Assembly (NCBI GenBank): GCA_025144245.1
Contig: JALXXC010000006.1
Coordinates: 62,001 to 126,000 of the forward strand
Direction of reading: 5' to 3'
Source: Corynebacterium sp. p3-SID1145
GTDB lineage: Bacteria; Actinomycetota; Actinomycetes; Mycobacteriales; Mycobacteriaceae
DNA length: 64,000 bases
This document shows, one piece after another, positions 14,771 to 23,423 of the stretch. Made by a program: the position numbers and the translations under genes. Under the pieces are notes generated by a model. The model did no database searches. It saw only the letters and a program-made list of their open reading frames with translations, and was not told the DNA's origin. The first letter of the stretch is position 1, and each line of letters begins with the position of its first letter.

Positions 14771-15628
14771 TTACTGCAATGCGGCGTCCAGTCCTATGTC
14801 GAGGATGGCAACCGAGTGCGTGAGCGCGCCGACAGCGAGGAAATCCACGCCGGTTTCGGCATACGCGCGGGCGCGGTCGAGCGTCAATCCGCCCGAAGAT
14901 TCCAGCTTCGTCGACGGAGAAAGGGCATTCCGCTTATCGACGGCCTCCCGCGTCCCCTCCACCCCGAAATTATCCAGCATGACCAGATCGGGGGAGAATG
15001 CCAGGGCTTCTTCGAGCTGCTCGAGGTCGTCAACCTCGATCTCACTGGGGAGGTCCGGGAAGGCGGCGGTGGTGCGCCGATACGCTTCAGCCACGGTGCC
15101 GACGCTGGCGACGTGGTTGTCCTTGATCAGCACAGCATCCCCCAGGCTCATCCGGTGGTTGATTCCGCCACCGCACCGCACCGCGTACTTGGCTAAGTCG
15201 CGGTATCCGGGCAAGGTCTTGCGGGAGTCGCGGACTTTGGCATCGGTCCCTGAGAGCTCCCGGGTCCACTCGTGGGTGCAGGTGGCGATGCCGCTGGCGT
15301 AGGTGAGCAGATTCAACGCAGTGCGTTCCGCCGACAAGACCGCCCGTGCTGGGCCGGAAATTGTCGCGAGACGATCACCCGGTGCGACTAGGTCGCCGTC
15401 GGTCGCGTGGACCGTCACGGCGATGTCTGGGGAGACTTCGTTCATGGTCCATTCGACGGTGCCGAGACCCGCGACCACACCGGGCTGGCGCGGGACGAGG
15501 CGGGCGGTGAGCGTGACATCGGTGTCGACAGTCGCCTCCGAGGTGGCGTCGGGGCCGTGCGCGAAATCTTCTTCGAGGCCGAGACGGATGAGGCGCAGAG
15601 TCGCTTCCTTGTCCAGTGGTGCAGTCAT
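14771..15628 (-). CDS. nadC: nicotinate-nucleotide diphosphorylase (carboxylating) NadC
   Basis: Converts quinolinate and PRPP to nicotinate mononucleotide in de novo NAD synthesis, 285 residues. Conserved elements include LTYASGIATCTHEW, RDSRKTLPGYRDLAKYAVR, HRMSLGDAVLIKDNH and IEVDDLEQLEEAL, which supply the phosphate- and quinolinate-binding lysines and arginines. It begins 6 bases after the nadA stop, so the two are an operon. Confidence 0.97.
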   Translation of the reverse strand: MTAPLDKEATLRLIRLGLEEDFAHGPDATSEATVDTDVTLTARLVPRQPGVVAGLGTVEWTMNEVSPDIAVTVHATDGDLVAPGDRLATISGPARAVLSAERTALNLLTYASGIATCTHEWTRELSGTDAKVRDSRKTLPGYRDLAKYAVRCGGGINHRMSLGDAVLIKDNHVASVGTVAEAYRRTTAAFPDLPSEIEVDDLEQLEEALAFSPDLVMLDNFGVEGTREAVDKRNALSPSTKLESSGGLTLDRARAYAETGVDFLAVGALTHSVAILDIGLDAALQ

Positions 15629-15634
15629 GCGGCA

Positions 15635-16588
15635 TCACTCTCCGCTGCCCGGGTTGCCGATGGCGATCATGCGCTCTAGCGACTGGCGTGCCTTATCAGC
15701 GACATCCTCTGGCACCGTGACTTCGTCGCGCATGTCGCGGAGGCTGGCCACGAGCTTCTCCGGGGTGATCATCTTCATGTATTTGCAGGAGGCCTGGGGG
15801 TTGACCGGCTGGAAGTCCGCCAGCGGCGACTTTTTCTGCAGTTGGTGCAGCATGCCCACTTCAGTGGCGACGAGGACGGTGCCCTGCTTGTCGCGGTCGG
15901 CTTGGTCGAGCATGCCGCCGGTGGAGAGCATATGGACGCGCTCCGGGGCGATGACGCCTTCGCCGGCCAGGTAGATCGCGGAATTCGCGCATCCGCACTC
16001 GGGGTGGATGTACAGGGGAGCGTCGGGGTGCGCGGCTGCTTGGTCGGCTAGTTCCTTGCCATTGATGCCGGCGTGGACGTGGCACTCACCGGCCCAGATT
16101 CGGATGTTCTCCCGGCCGGTCTGGCGCTTGACGTGGGCGCCGAGGAATTGATCGGGGCAGAAGAGGATCTCAGAATCGGGGTCGATGGAGTTGACCACGT
16201 CGACGGCGTTGGAGGACGTGCAGCAGATATCGGTCAGGGCCTTCACGTCCGCTGTGGTGTTGACGTAGCTGACTACCACCGCGCCCGGGTTCTCGGCTTT
16301 CCAGTCCCACAACTGATCAGCAGTGATGGAGTCGGCCAGGGAGCAACCGGCGTCTTCGTCAGGAATGAGAACCGTCTTTTCGGGGCTGAGAATCTTGGCG
16401 CTCTCAGCCATGAAGTGCACGCCGCAGAAAACGATGACATCTGCGTCGGTATCAGCCGCGATGCGGGATAGAGCCAGCGAATCACCGGTGAAATCTGCGA
16501 TGTCCTGGATTTCAGGTATCTGGTAATTGTGCGCCAGAATGACGGCGTTTCGTTCTTTTTTGAGCTGATTCACTTCATCGGTCCACAT
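15635..16588 (-). CDS. nadA: quinolinate synthase NadA
   Basis: Condenses iminoaspartate with dihydroxyacetone phosphate to quinolinate using a [4Fe-4S] cluster, 317 residues. The cluster cysteines lie in the [15 protein letters not shown] and QASCKYMK regions. [13 protein letters not shown] is the conserved N-terminal block. ATG 16588 follows TAGATT (16600-16595) by 6 bases. No nadB (aspartate oxidase), nadS or NdnR-type regulator gene lies beside it, although nadA-nadC-nadS with ndnR is the arrangement known from C. glutamicum. Confidence 0.97.
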   Translation of the reverse strand: MWTDEVNQLKKERNAVILAHNYQIPEIQDIADFTGDSLALSRIAADTDADVIVFCGVHFMAESAKILSPEKTVLIPDEDAGCSLADSITADQLWDWKAENPGAVVVSYVNTTADVKALTDICCTSSNAVDVVNSIDPDSEILFCPDQFLGAHVKRQTGRENIRIWAGECHVHAGINGKELADQAAAHPDAPLYIHPECGCANSAIYLAGEGVIAPERVHMLSTGGMLDQADRDKQGTVLVATEVGMLHQLQKKSPLADFQPVNPQASCKYMKMITPEKLVASLRDMRDEVTVPEDVADKARQSLERMIAIGNPGSGE

Positions 16589-16641
16589 ATGTCCAATCTA
16601 ACCCTCATGTGGCACTGAGATACCGCGCTATGGTCGGAAAA

Positions 16642-17163
16642 ATGCACGACCGAATTCCCGACCCTTGCCGGCTGCTCATCGTAGGTATCAACCCAGGAGC
16701 GCTGTCCGAGGAGGTGGACGCACCATTCGCGCACCCCGGTAACCGTTTCTGGCCCGCGTTGGAAGCCGCCGGGATGACGCCCTACCGCGTGCAGGCGAGC
16801 CACGGGTTGGCGGAGCAGGACGAGGACATGCTCGCCATACAGGGGATTGGTTTCACCAACCTCGTCGACCGGATGACGCCCAAGGCATCCGATTTGAGCA
16901 GGGTCGAATTGGTGAAGGGGGGAAAGAGGCTGGAGGGAGCCGTCGCTAAGCATCGCCCAGCTGCTGTGATGATTGCTGGTGTCGGTGCCTACCGGGATGC
17001 CTTTGGGCGGCGAAAAGCGGTGCGGGGACTGCAATCCGAGACGATCTCCGGCGTGCCCGTGTGGGTGGTGGGCAACCCGAGTGGACTAAATGCGCACGAG
17101 ACCGTCGAAACGCTGGCTGCGAGCTACCGAGAGGTGTGGGAGTCGACGCACCCACCCCAGTGA
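16642..17163 (+). CDS. mug: mismatch-specific uracil/thymine DNA glycosylase (Mug family)
   Basis: Base-excision repair enzyme removing uracil or thymine opposite G, 173 residues. LLIVGINPG is the family's catalytic motif with asparagine as the key residue. GNPSGLNAH is the second motif that wedges into the helix, and AHPGNRFWPAL is also typical. The ATG at 16642 is preferred because TATGGT (16629-16634) precedes it by 7 bases; GTG 16609 and ATG 16630 are in frame alternatives. It is divergent from nadA. Confidence 0.88.
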   Translation: MHDRIPDPCRLLIVGINPGALSEEVDAPFAHPGNRFWPALEAAGMTPYRVQASHGLAEQDEDMLAIQGIGFTNLVDRMTPKASDLSRVELVKGGKRLEGAVAKHRPAAVMIAGVGAYRDAFGRRKAVRGLQSETISGVPVWVVGNPSGLNAHETVETLAASYREVWESTHPPQ

Positions 17164-17176
17164 ACGGATTCCACAG

Positions 17177-17196
17177 TGTGGACGCTATAGTCCACA
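17177..17196 (+). promoter_or_regulatory. inverted-repeat operator over the BASS transporter promoter
   Basis: TGTGGAC (17177-17183) and GTCCACA (17190-17196) form a perfect 7-bp inverted repeat with a 6-base spacer. The -10 TATAGT (17186-17191) lies within it, and the transporter ATG is 7 bases further on. A repressor bound here would block RNA polymerase directly. Confidence 0.6.
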
Positions 17197-17198
17197 TT

Positions 17199-18173
17199 AT
17201 GGAACCAATGGAGATGGAACAGAAGAAGCACGCCGAGGAGCGCTCGGCTTTCGTTGCGACGCTCGGCTTCCCGCTCCTCGTGATCGCGGGCGGCATCATC
17301 GGTTTCGCCGCGCCTGGTGCCGTCGAACCGATTTCCGGCTGGACGACGTGGCTGCTCGGCATCGTCATGTTCGGCATGGGACTGACGCTCACGGGCAGGG
17401 ACTTCGTCTTCGTTGCCAAGAAACCTCTTCCGGTGGTGATCGGCGTTGTCGCGCAGTTCGTCATCATGCCGCTCGCCGCTGTCGCGTTGACCTGGGCGTT
17501 GCGTCTACCACCGGAGGTCGCCGCGGGCGTGATCCTGGTCGGCTGCGCGCCGGGAGGCACATCGTCGAATGTGGTTTCCTACCTCGCGCGCGGCGATGTC
17601 GCACTGTCCGTGACCATGACGACCGTATCTACGTTGCTGGCGCCAATCCTGACCCCGCTGCTGACGCTGTGGCTGGCCGGCGAGCACATGGACGTCAGCG
17701 CCGAGCCGATGGCCTGGTCCATCGTGAAGATGGTCATCCTCCCGGTCGGCCTCGGCCTGCTGGTGCGTCTGGTCGCGCCGCGTGCCGTCGCCGCCGTGCT
17801 GCCGGCGCTGCCATGGGTGTCGGTGGTGGCCATCGCCATGATTGTCGCGATTGTCGTGGCCGGCTCCCGCGACAAGCTCGCGCAGGCCGGGATGATCGTC
17901 TTGTTGGCGGTCGTCCTGCACAACGCGATCGGCTACACGCTCGGCTACCTCACCGGCAAGGTGACCGGACAGCCGGAGGCCACCTCGCGCACCATGGCCG
18001 TGGAGGTCGGCATGCAGAATTCTGGGATGGCGGCCACGCTGGCGGCCAGTTACCTCAGTCCGCTGGCGGCGCTGCCCGGTGCTGTGTTCTCCGTGTGGCA
18101 CAACATTTCCGGTGCGATCCTGGCGCTGATTTTCCGTGCGAAGGACAGGAGGTCCTCCCCGGCGGATGCGTAA
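17199..18173 (+). CDS. bile acid:sodium symporter (BASS/SBF) family transporter
   Basis: Integral membrane protein of 324 residues with about ten helices. Family motifs include the GxGxT-like MFGMGLTLTGRDF, the CAPGGTSSNVVSYLARGD crossover region that binds Na+ and substrate, and VEVGMQNSGMAATLAA, the second crossover. Bacterial members move bile-acid-like or small organic acids such as pantoate or pyruvate; the substrate here cannot be read from sequence. The gene is monocistronic, leaderless and under a clear operator-like repeat. Confidence 0.9.
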   Translation: MEPMEMEQKKHAEERSAFVATLGFPLLVIAGGIIGFAAPGAVEPISGWTTWLLGIVMFGMGLTLTGRDFVFVAKKPLPVVIGVVAQFVIMPLAAVALTWALRLPPEVAAGVILVGCAPGGTSSNVVSYLARGDVALSVTMTTVSTLLAPILTPLLTLWLAGEHMDVSAEPMAWSIVKMVILPVGLGLLVRLVAPRAVAAVLPALPWVSVVAIAMIVAIVVAGSRDKLAQAGMIVLLAVVLHNAIGYTLGYLTGKVTGQPEATSRTMAVEVGMQNSGMAATLAASYLSPLAALPGAVFSVWHNISGAILALIFRAKDRRSSPADA

Positions 18174-18233
18174 ATCAGACGTAACCCGAGCTATCGTCCC
18201 GGCGTGCGTGCGGGGGCACTACACTTGGCAAGC

Positions 18234-19736
18234 ATGACTGCGTACGACCTGATGGATTACAGCGACGTCCTGGAAAAGTACGACCCGGTGATGGGTCTTG
18301 AGGTGCACGTGGAGCTGGCCACGGAGACCAAGATGTTCTCCACCTCGTCGGCCCACTTCGGTGCGGAGCCCAATACCAACATCGACCCGGTCTCGCTGGG
18401 CCTGCCGGGCGCGCTGCCTGTGGTCAACGCCAAGGGCGTGGAGTGGGCCATCAAGATCGGTCTGGCGCTGAACTGCAAGATCGCGGAGTCGTCCCGTTTC
18501 GCGCGGAAGAACTACTTCTACCCGGACCAGCCGAAGAACTACCAGATCTCCCAGTACGACGAGCCGATCGCGTACGACGGTTACCTCGACGTCGTGCTCG
18601 ACGACGGCACCGAGTGGCGCGTCGAGATCGAGCGCGCCCACATGGAGGAAGACACCGGCAAGCTGACCCACCTCGGTTCCGCTTCAGGCCGCATCTCCGG
18701 CGCCACCGCCTCCCTGGTGGACTGCAACCGCGCAGGAATCCCGCTCATTGAGATCGTGACCAAGCCGATCATCGGGGCAGGCGAACGCGCCCCGGAGGTG
18801 GCGCGCGCCTACGTCGGCGCTCTTCGTGAGCTGGTCAAGTCGCTCGGTGTCTCCGATGCGCGCATGGACCAGGGCTCCATGCGTTGCGACGCCAACGTCT
18901 CCCTACGCCCGGTCGGCCAGGAGAAATTCGGCACCCGCACCGAAACCAAGAACATCAACTCCCTGAAATCCGTCGAGCAGGCCGTCCGCTACGAGATGCA
19001 GCGCCAGGCAGGCGTGCTAGAAGCCGGCGGCGAGATCGTTCAGGAGACCCGCCACTACCAGGAGACCGACGGCTCCACCTCCAAGGGCCGCCCGAAGGAA
19101 GAAGCTAGCGAGTACCGCTACTTCAACGATCCGGATCTGCCGCCCGTCATCGCCAAGCCGGAGTGGGTCGAAGAGATCCGCGCGACCCTGCCGGAACTTC
19201 CGTGGGTGCGCCGCGCCCGCATCCAGGAGGAGTGGCAGCTGCCGGAGAAGGAATTCCGCGACCTGGTCAACGCCGGGGCCCTCGACCTGATCGTCGATAC
19301 CGTTGAGGCTGGTGCCACCCCGGACGAGGCCCGCGCGTGGTGGGTCTCCTACATCGCCGGCAAGGCCAACGAGCTCGGCCGCGACCTTGATGCGCTCGGT
19401 GTCACTCCGGCCGATGTCGCCCGGGTCGTTGAGTTGGTCAAGGACGGCAAACTGACCACCAAGCTCGGCCGTCAGGCCATTGACGGCGTCATTGAAGGGG
19501 AGGGAAGCGTCGACGAGGTCGTCGCGAAGCGCGGTCTCGAGGTGGTGCGCGACGACGGTGCCATCGAAGCCGCCGTTGACGAAGCCCTCGCCGCCAACCC
19601 CGACATCGTGGAGAAGTACAAGGCCGGCAACACCAAGGTCACCGGTGCCATTGTCGGCGCCGTGATGAAGGCGACGCAGGGCAAGGCCGACCCGAAGGCC
19701 ATCAACGAGATCATCGCGAAGAAGCTCGCGGACTAA
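18234..19736 (+). CDS. gatB: Asp/Glu-tRNA amidotransferase subunit GatB
   Basis: Kinase/transamidase subunit of GatCAB, 500 residues. It activates the misacylated amino acid with ATP and accepts ammonia from Gat[11 protein letters not shown] opens the catalytic cradle, and [18 protein letters not shown] carries conserved residues. [13 protein letters not shown] is the metal site, and the C-terminal YqeY-like tail (about 400-500) binds tRNA. TACACT (18220-18225) lies 8 bases before the ATG. Separation from gatCA is also seen in other corynebacteria. Confidence 0.98.
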   Translation: MTAYDLMDYSDVLEKYDPVMGLEVHVELATETKMFSTSSAHFGAEPNTNIDPVSLGLPGALPVVNAKGVEWAIKIGLALNCKIAESSRFARKNYFYPDQPKNYQISQYDEPIAYDGYLDVVLDDGTEWRVEIERAHMEEDTGKLTHLGSASGRISGATASLVDCNRAGIPLIEIVTKPIIGAGERAPEVARAYVGALRELVKSLGVSDARMDQGSMRCDANVSLRPVGQEKFGTRTETKNINSLKSVEQAVRYEMQRQAGVLEAGGEIVQETRHYQETDGSTSKGRPKEEASEYRYFNDPDLPPVIAKPEWVEEIRATLPELPWVRRARIQEEWQLPEKEFRDLVNAGALDLIVDTVEAGATPDEARAWWVSYIAGKANELGRDLDALGVTPADVARVVELVKDGKLTTKLGRQAIDGVIEGEGSVDEVVAKRGLEVVRDDGAIEAAVDEALAANPDIVEKYKAGNTKVTGAIVGAVMKATQGKADPKAINEIIAKKLAD

Positions 19737-19750
19737 TCCCTACCTGCTGG

Positions 19751-19777
19751 CCCCCTGCGCGCGTCCGGCGCAGGGGG
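19751..19777 (+). terminator. hairpin after gatB
   Basis: The 10-bp perfect stem CCCCCTGCGC/GCGCAGGGGG with a 7-base loop lies 14 bases after the gatB stop. No U-tract follows, so it may be a transcript-stabilising hairpin or act together with the next terminator. Confidence 0.55.
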
Positions 19778-19803
19778 AGCAACGCCTAGACGACAAAACG
19801 ACG

Positions 19804-19843
19804 ACTGCCCCCGGACCAGAAACTGGATCTGGCCGGGGGCAGT
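19804..19843. terminator. bidirectional rho-independent terminator between gatB and the YkvI-like gene
   Basis: An 11-bp stem ACTGCCCCCGG/CCGGGGGCAGT encloses CCAG/CTGG. A T-rich run follows on the plus strand, and GTTTTG flanks the minus side. It separates two convergent genes. Confidence 0.8.
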
Positions 19844-19870
19844 TTAGTTTTTGCGTCGTTAAGCCGGAAG

Positions 19871-21274
19871 CTATTTCTTTTCGGGATTGGCCGCCGGGAA
19901 CTCGCCGGTCTTGTACATCTCCTCGTAGGACTTCCAGTTGATCTGATCGCCCTTGGAATCGGGTGCTCCGCCGTAGGACTCGGAATCCGGGTCGAGCGCG
20001 GGGACATTCTTGAGGCTGAAGTCGTTGGAACCGTCGGCGTCGAGGTCCGCCGCGACCTCCTCCTGGACCGAGTGCCAGAGGTCCTGGTCGCCGATGTTGG
20101 AATCGGAGGTCAGGGTGTTGACTTCGTCGCGCTCATCCTCGGTCAAGTTGTCTTGGTCCGGGTGGAGCTGCGTTTGGGCGAGCTCGGCGAGGCGCTCGCG
20201 GCGGCCGGTCTCTTCCTGGATGTTCCTGCGGTCGCGGAACCAGGCGACACCCATGATGATGCCCAGCACGAGGCCAAGGTAGCCCAGCACCGGGTAGACC
20301 CAGCTGACCAGGTCAGCGAAGCCGATGAAGGACAGCGCGAAGCCGATGGCCACGACGATGAAGTAGTAGGGGCGGAACTTCTCGGGCTTGTCGTGGCTGA
20401 GACGGCGGCCGAGGGCGTAGAAGAGGCCGACGGCGGTGTTGTAGATCATCAGGTAGATCACGATGGACACGGCTGTGCCCACCGCCGGGTGCATGGTGTC
20501 GAACACCATGAGCAGCGGCAGGTCGGCGTCCATGACGTTCTCCATGTTGAAGAACAGGATGAACACAAGAATCATCAGCAAAACTGCGAACATGATGCCG
20601 CCGAGCAGGCCGCCCTTGCCGGTCTGCGCCGGGTTCATGTGGGAGCCGGCGAAGACGAGCATCATGGAGCAGTCCATGATCATGACCAGGGTGGCGTAGT
20701 TCATCGCCGTGATGAACCAGTTGCCGAAGGTGCCCGAAGCGTGCTGGTTGGTTTGTGCTAGGTCGTTGAGCTCGCCGATGTTGTCCGGCATATTCATCAT
20801 GGTGATGATGAACGCGCCGAGGATGCAGATGATCAAAAGGGGCGTGATCAGGGAGATGACGTTGGTCAGTTTGTCGATGTCCAGGAACCCGGACAGCACC
20901 AGGAGCACGACCATGATCGCCGAGCCGATCCAAGTGGGGAAGCCGAACTGCTGCTCCATGTTGGAGCCGGCACCGGCGACCATGACAAAGCCGATGCAGA
21001 ACAGGGTGAACATGGTCGTGATGTCCATGTACCGCGCCAAGAACGGGCGTGAGACGCTCTTGAACACTGCGCTGTGGTCGTCAGCCAGGTAGTAGGAACC
21101 GAGCTGGTAGACCCAGCCGCTGAAGACGGCGATGGTGAGGCCCGCGACCGCGGCGCCGACGATGCCCCAGTAGCCGAAGGAGAGGAAGTACTGGATCACT
21201 TCTTGGCCGGAGGCGAAGCCGGCGCCGACTGTGAGGCCGACGAGCGCCATGGCCACTTTGAGTGTTTTCTTCAT
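19871..21274 (-). CDS. YkvI-like integral membrane transporter protein
   Basis: A 467-residue protein with about ten or more membrane segments followed by a hydrophilic C-terminal tail of about 120 residues rich in D/E. The N-terminus GLTVGAGFASGQEVIQYFL has the glycine-rich unwound helix 1 typical of the LeuT-like/APC fold (GAGFxSGxE), as in YkvI-type proteins related to branched-chain amino acid or spore germination transporters. Substrate unknown. The ATG at 21274 is the first with a sensible membrane-start sequence. It is divergent from the aldo/keto reductase with 71 bases between. Confidence 0.78.
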   Translation of the reverse strand: MKKTLKVAMALVGLTVGAGFASGQEVIQYFLSFGYWGIVGAAVAGLTIAVFSGWVYQLGSYYLADDHSAVFKSVSRPFLARYMDITTMFTLFCIGFVMVAGAGSNMEQQFGFPTWIGSAIMVVLLVLSGFLDIDKLTNVISLITPLLIICILGAFIITMMNMPDNIGELNDLAQTNQHASGTFGNWFITAMNYATLVMIMDCSMMLVFAGSHMNPAQTGKGGLLGGIMFAVLLMILVFILFFNMENVMDADLPLLMVFDTMHPAVGTAVSIVIYLMIYNTAVGLFYALGRRLSHDKPEKFRPYYFIVVAIGFALSFIGFADLVSWVYPVLGYLGLVLGIIMGVAWFRDRRNIQEETGRRERLAELAQTQLHPDQDNLTEDERDEVNTLTSDSNIGDQDLWHSVQEEVAADLDADGSNDFSLKNVPALDPDSESYGGAPDSKGDQINWKSYEEMYKTGEFPAANPEKK

Positions 21275-21345
21275 AGAAGAACCTTCAATCAGAGAAATTT
21301 TATGAGCGGGTAGAGAGTAGCAAAGCTGTGGCACAATGGGCGGAC

Positions 21346-22422
21346 ATGGATGCTTATACCGCTGCTTCTGACCGTTACGACAACGCTGGTGAGAACTGGT
21401 TTCGCCGGGTCGGGAATTCGGGCCTGAAGCTGCCCCGGGTCTCGCTCGGTTTCTGGCACAATTTCGGCGACGACAAGCCGATCGAGACCCAGCGCGCCAT
21501 CATGCGCCGCGCTTTCGACCGCGGCGTGACCCACTTCGACCTGGCCAACAACTACGGCCCGCCCGCCGGGTCCGCGGAAATCAATGCCGGGCACATTCTG
21601 GCGGAGGATTTCGCTGCCCACCGCGACGAGCTGATCATCTCCTCGAAAGCCGGCTGGTACATGCACGAAGGTCCGTACGGCTTCGGCGGTTCGCGCAAGT
21701 ACCTCCATTCTTCGCTGGACCGCTCGCTGGAGCGCCTGGGGCTCGATTACGTGGACATTTTCTACCACCACCGGCCCGACCCGGACACCCCGTTGGAAGA
21801 GACCATGTACGCCCTGCGGGATATTGTCGCCTCCGGTAAGGCGCTCTACGTTGGCATTTCCTCCTACGGCCCGGAGCTGACGGCGGAGGCCGCGGAGATC
21901 ATGGCGGGGGAGGGGTGCCCGCTGCTCATCCACCAGCCCAGCTACTCCATGGTCAACCGGTGGGTCGAGGAGCCCGGTGATGACGGGGCGTCCCTCCTCG
22001 AGTCTGCCGCGGAAAGCGGCCTCGGCGTGATCGCCTTCTCCCCGCTGGCGCAGGGGTTGCTCACCGACCGTTACCTCGACGGAATCCCCGCCGATTCGCG
22101 TGCGGCGGCGGGCAAGTCGCTCAGCGAGGACATGCTCAGCGAGAGCAATATCGCCATGGCGCGCAAGCTCAACGAGGTGGCGAAGAAGCGCGGCCAATCT
22201 CTCGCGCAAATGGCCATCGCGTGGGTCTTGCGCGACCAGGGGGAGCGCACGGTGACCAGCACGTTGATCGGCGCATCCAGCGTCGAGCAGCTCGACGCGA
22301 ACCTCGATGCCGTGGGCAACCTCGAGTTCAGCGACGAGGAGCTCTCGCTTATCGACGACATCGCCCACGACGCCGGCATCAACATCTGGGCTGGGGCGAC
22401 CGCTTCCCGCACCCGCGGCTAG
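21346..22422 (+). CDS. aldo/keto reductase, YghZ-like
   Basis: NADPH-dependent reductase of 358 residues, TIM barrel. The catalytic tetrad is recognisable: FDLANNYGPP (Asp, Tyr), SSKAGWYM (Lys) and DIFYHHRPD (His). It resembles L-glyceraldehyde-3-phosphate reductase/YghZ proteins by its GSAEINAGHIL and potassium-channel-beta-like layout. CACAAT (21332-21337) lies 8 bases before ATG 21346; a GTG at 21328 is in frame but lies upstream of that -10. The physiological aldehyde is unknown. Confidence 0.9.
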   Translation: MDAYTAASDRYDNAGENWFRRVGNSGLKLPRVSLGFWHNFGDDKPIETQRAIMRRAFDRGVTHFDLANNYGPPAGSAEINAGHILAEDFAAHRDELIISSKAGWYMHEGPYGFGGSRKYLHSSLDRSLERLGLDYVDIFYHHRPDPDTPLEETMYALRDIVASGKALYVGISSYGPELTAEAAEIMAGEGCPLLIHQPSYSMVNRWVEEPGDDGASLLESAAESGLGVIAFSPLAQGLLTDRYLDGIPADSRAAAGKSLSEDMLSESNIAMARKLNEVAKKRGQSLAQMAIAWVLRDQGERTVTSTLIGASSVEQLDANLDAVGNLEFSDEELSLIDDIAHDAGINIWAGATASRTRG

Positions 22423-22440
22423 AGCAGATTCCCCTGCGTG

Positions 22441-22466
22441 GCAGCCGGGATGTCCGACCCGGCTGC
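22441..22466 (+). terminator. terminator after the aldo/keto reductase
   Basis: A 9-bp perfect stem GCAGCCGGG/CCCGGCTGC with an 8-base loop lies 18 bases past the stop. It is followed by a short T-containing stretch that also holds the -10 of the next gene. Confidence 0.6.
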
Positions 22467-22481
22467 CTTAAGTTTGAGGGC

Positions 22482-23423
22482 ATGACTGACAAAGGCAGCA
22501 AGAAGCCCGTGAACAAGCTCGAGGACGTCACTGAGATTGACGACCTCGACGTTCCCACCACCAACGTCTACACGCGCACCGGCAAGGCCGCGCCGACAGA
22601 GGTGTTGCCGTCCACGCCGAAATCCCAGACTCAGCCGGCATCGGCCGCAGCCGAGACTGATGCAGGCGAAAAGTCCGCGAAATCTGCGAAATCTGCGAAG
22701 TCCGCTAAGTCCAGCAAGATTGCCCGCACCGCTGAGCCGGAGGTGTCCGGCACCGGCGGTTCGACGACCGCCCGCACGACTTCCTCTGAGCCTGTCGCGG
22801 CGAGCACGGTGAGCACCGCCGGTACCCTCCACACCACCGAGGCCGCGGAAGGCATCGGAACGGATTCCACTCTGGATACCGATACCGCCAAAACCGCTCA
22901 GCGCGAGCCGCAGGAGCAAGCACCGGTCGGCCGCGGCACGATCGATGTCGGCTTGCTGATCCTGCGCCTGGTCGTGGGCGGTATTCTCATCTGCACTTCA
23001 CTGGCTGTCCTGTTCCAACTCGGAGGCAATGACGGCCTCGCAGGACTGGAGGATCAGCTCGCATCGCACGCTTATCCGCGCGCATTGGCGATCGCCCTGC
23101 CCACCATGGGGCTCGCTTCAGGTGTGTTCCTCGTGCTGGGCCTTCTCACTCCGGTCGCGGCATTGGTCGCCGTCGCCGCCACTGGTTTCGTGGCGGTCGA
23201 GGCACTGAGCGGTTCCGAGGCGGCGACGGATGTCTTCGCGTGGGAGCCTTCGGTGTGGCTGGCAGTCGCCATGCTCGGAATGGCGCTAGCGGTTCAGTTC
23301 ACCGGCCCGGGCGTCATCGGCATCGACTTCAACCGCAGCTGGACGCGCCGCCCGATGGCCAGCTCCTGGCTCTGCGCTGCGATCGGTATCGCGGGCGCGG
23401 TCCTTCTCTGGATCTTCGCCTAG
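22482..23423 (+). CDS. DoxX-family membrane protein with long polar N-terminus
   Basis: A 313-residue protein. The first 150 residues are low-complexity, Ser/Thr/Ala/Lys-rich and hydrophilic, with a tandem KSA repeat of four units around residue 66. The C-terminal half is a four-helix DoxX domain (VGLLILRLVVGGILI, then LPTMGLASGVFLVLGLLTPV and two more segments). DoxX relatives link oxidoreductase or thiol-stress systems in mycobacteria, but this protein's role is unknown. TAAGTT (22469-22474) lies 7 bases before the ATG. The last 138 bases are antisense to the convergent GT87-like gene. Confidence 0.8.
   Translation: MTDKGSKKPVNKLEDVTEIDDLDVPTTNVYTRTGKAAPTEVLPSTPKSQTQPASAAAETDAGEKSAKSAKSAKSAKSSKIARTAEPEVSGTGGSTTARTTSSEPVAASTVSTAGTLHTTEAAEGIGTDSTLDTDTAKTAQREPQEQAPVGRGTIDVGLLILRLVVGGILICTSLAVLFQLGGNDGLAGLEDQLASHAYPRALAIALPTMGLASGVFLVLGLLTPVAALVAVAATGFVAVEALSGSEAATDVFAWEPSVWLAVAMLGMALAVQFTGPGVIGIDFNRSWTRRPMASSWLCAAIGIAGAVLLWIFA

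Noticed and set aside
17090..18184. 364-codon frame overlapping the BASS transporter
   Set aside because: Arg/His/Gly-rich product in the wrong frame; the transporter frame has clear membrane helices and motifs.
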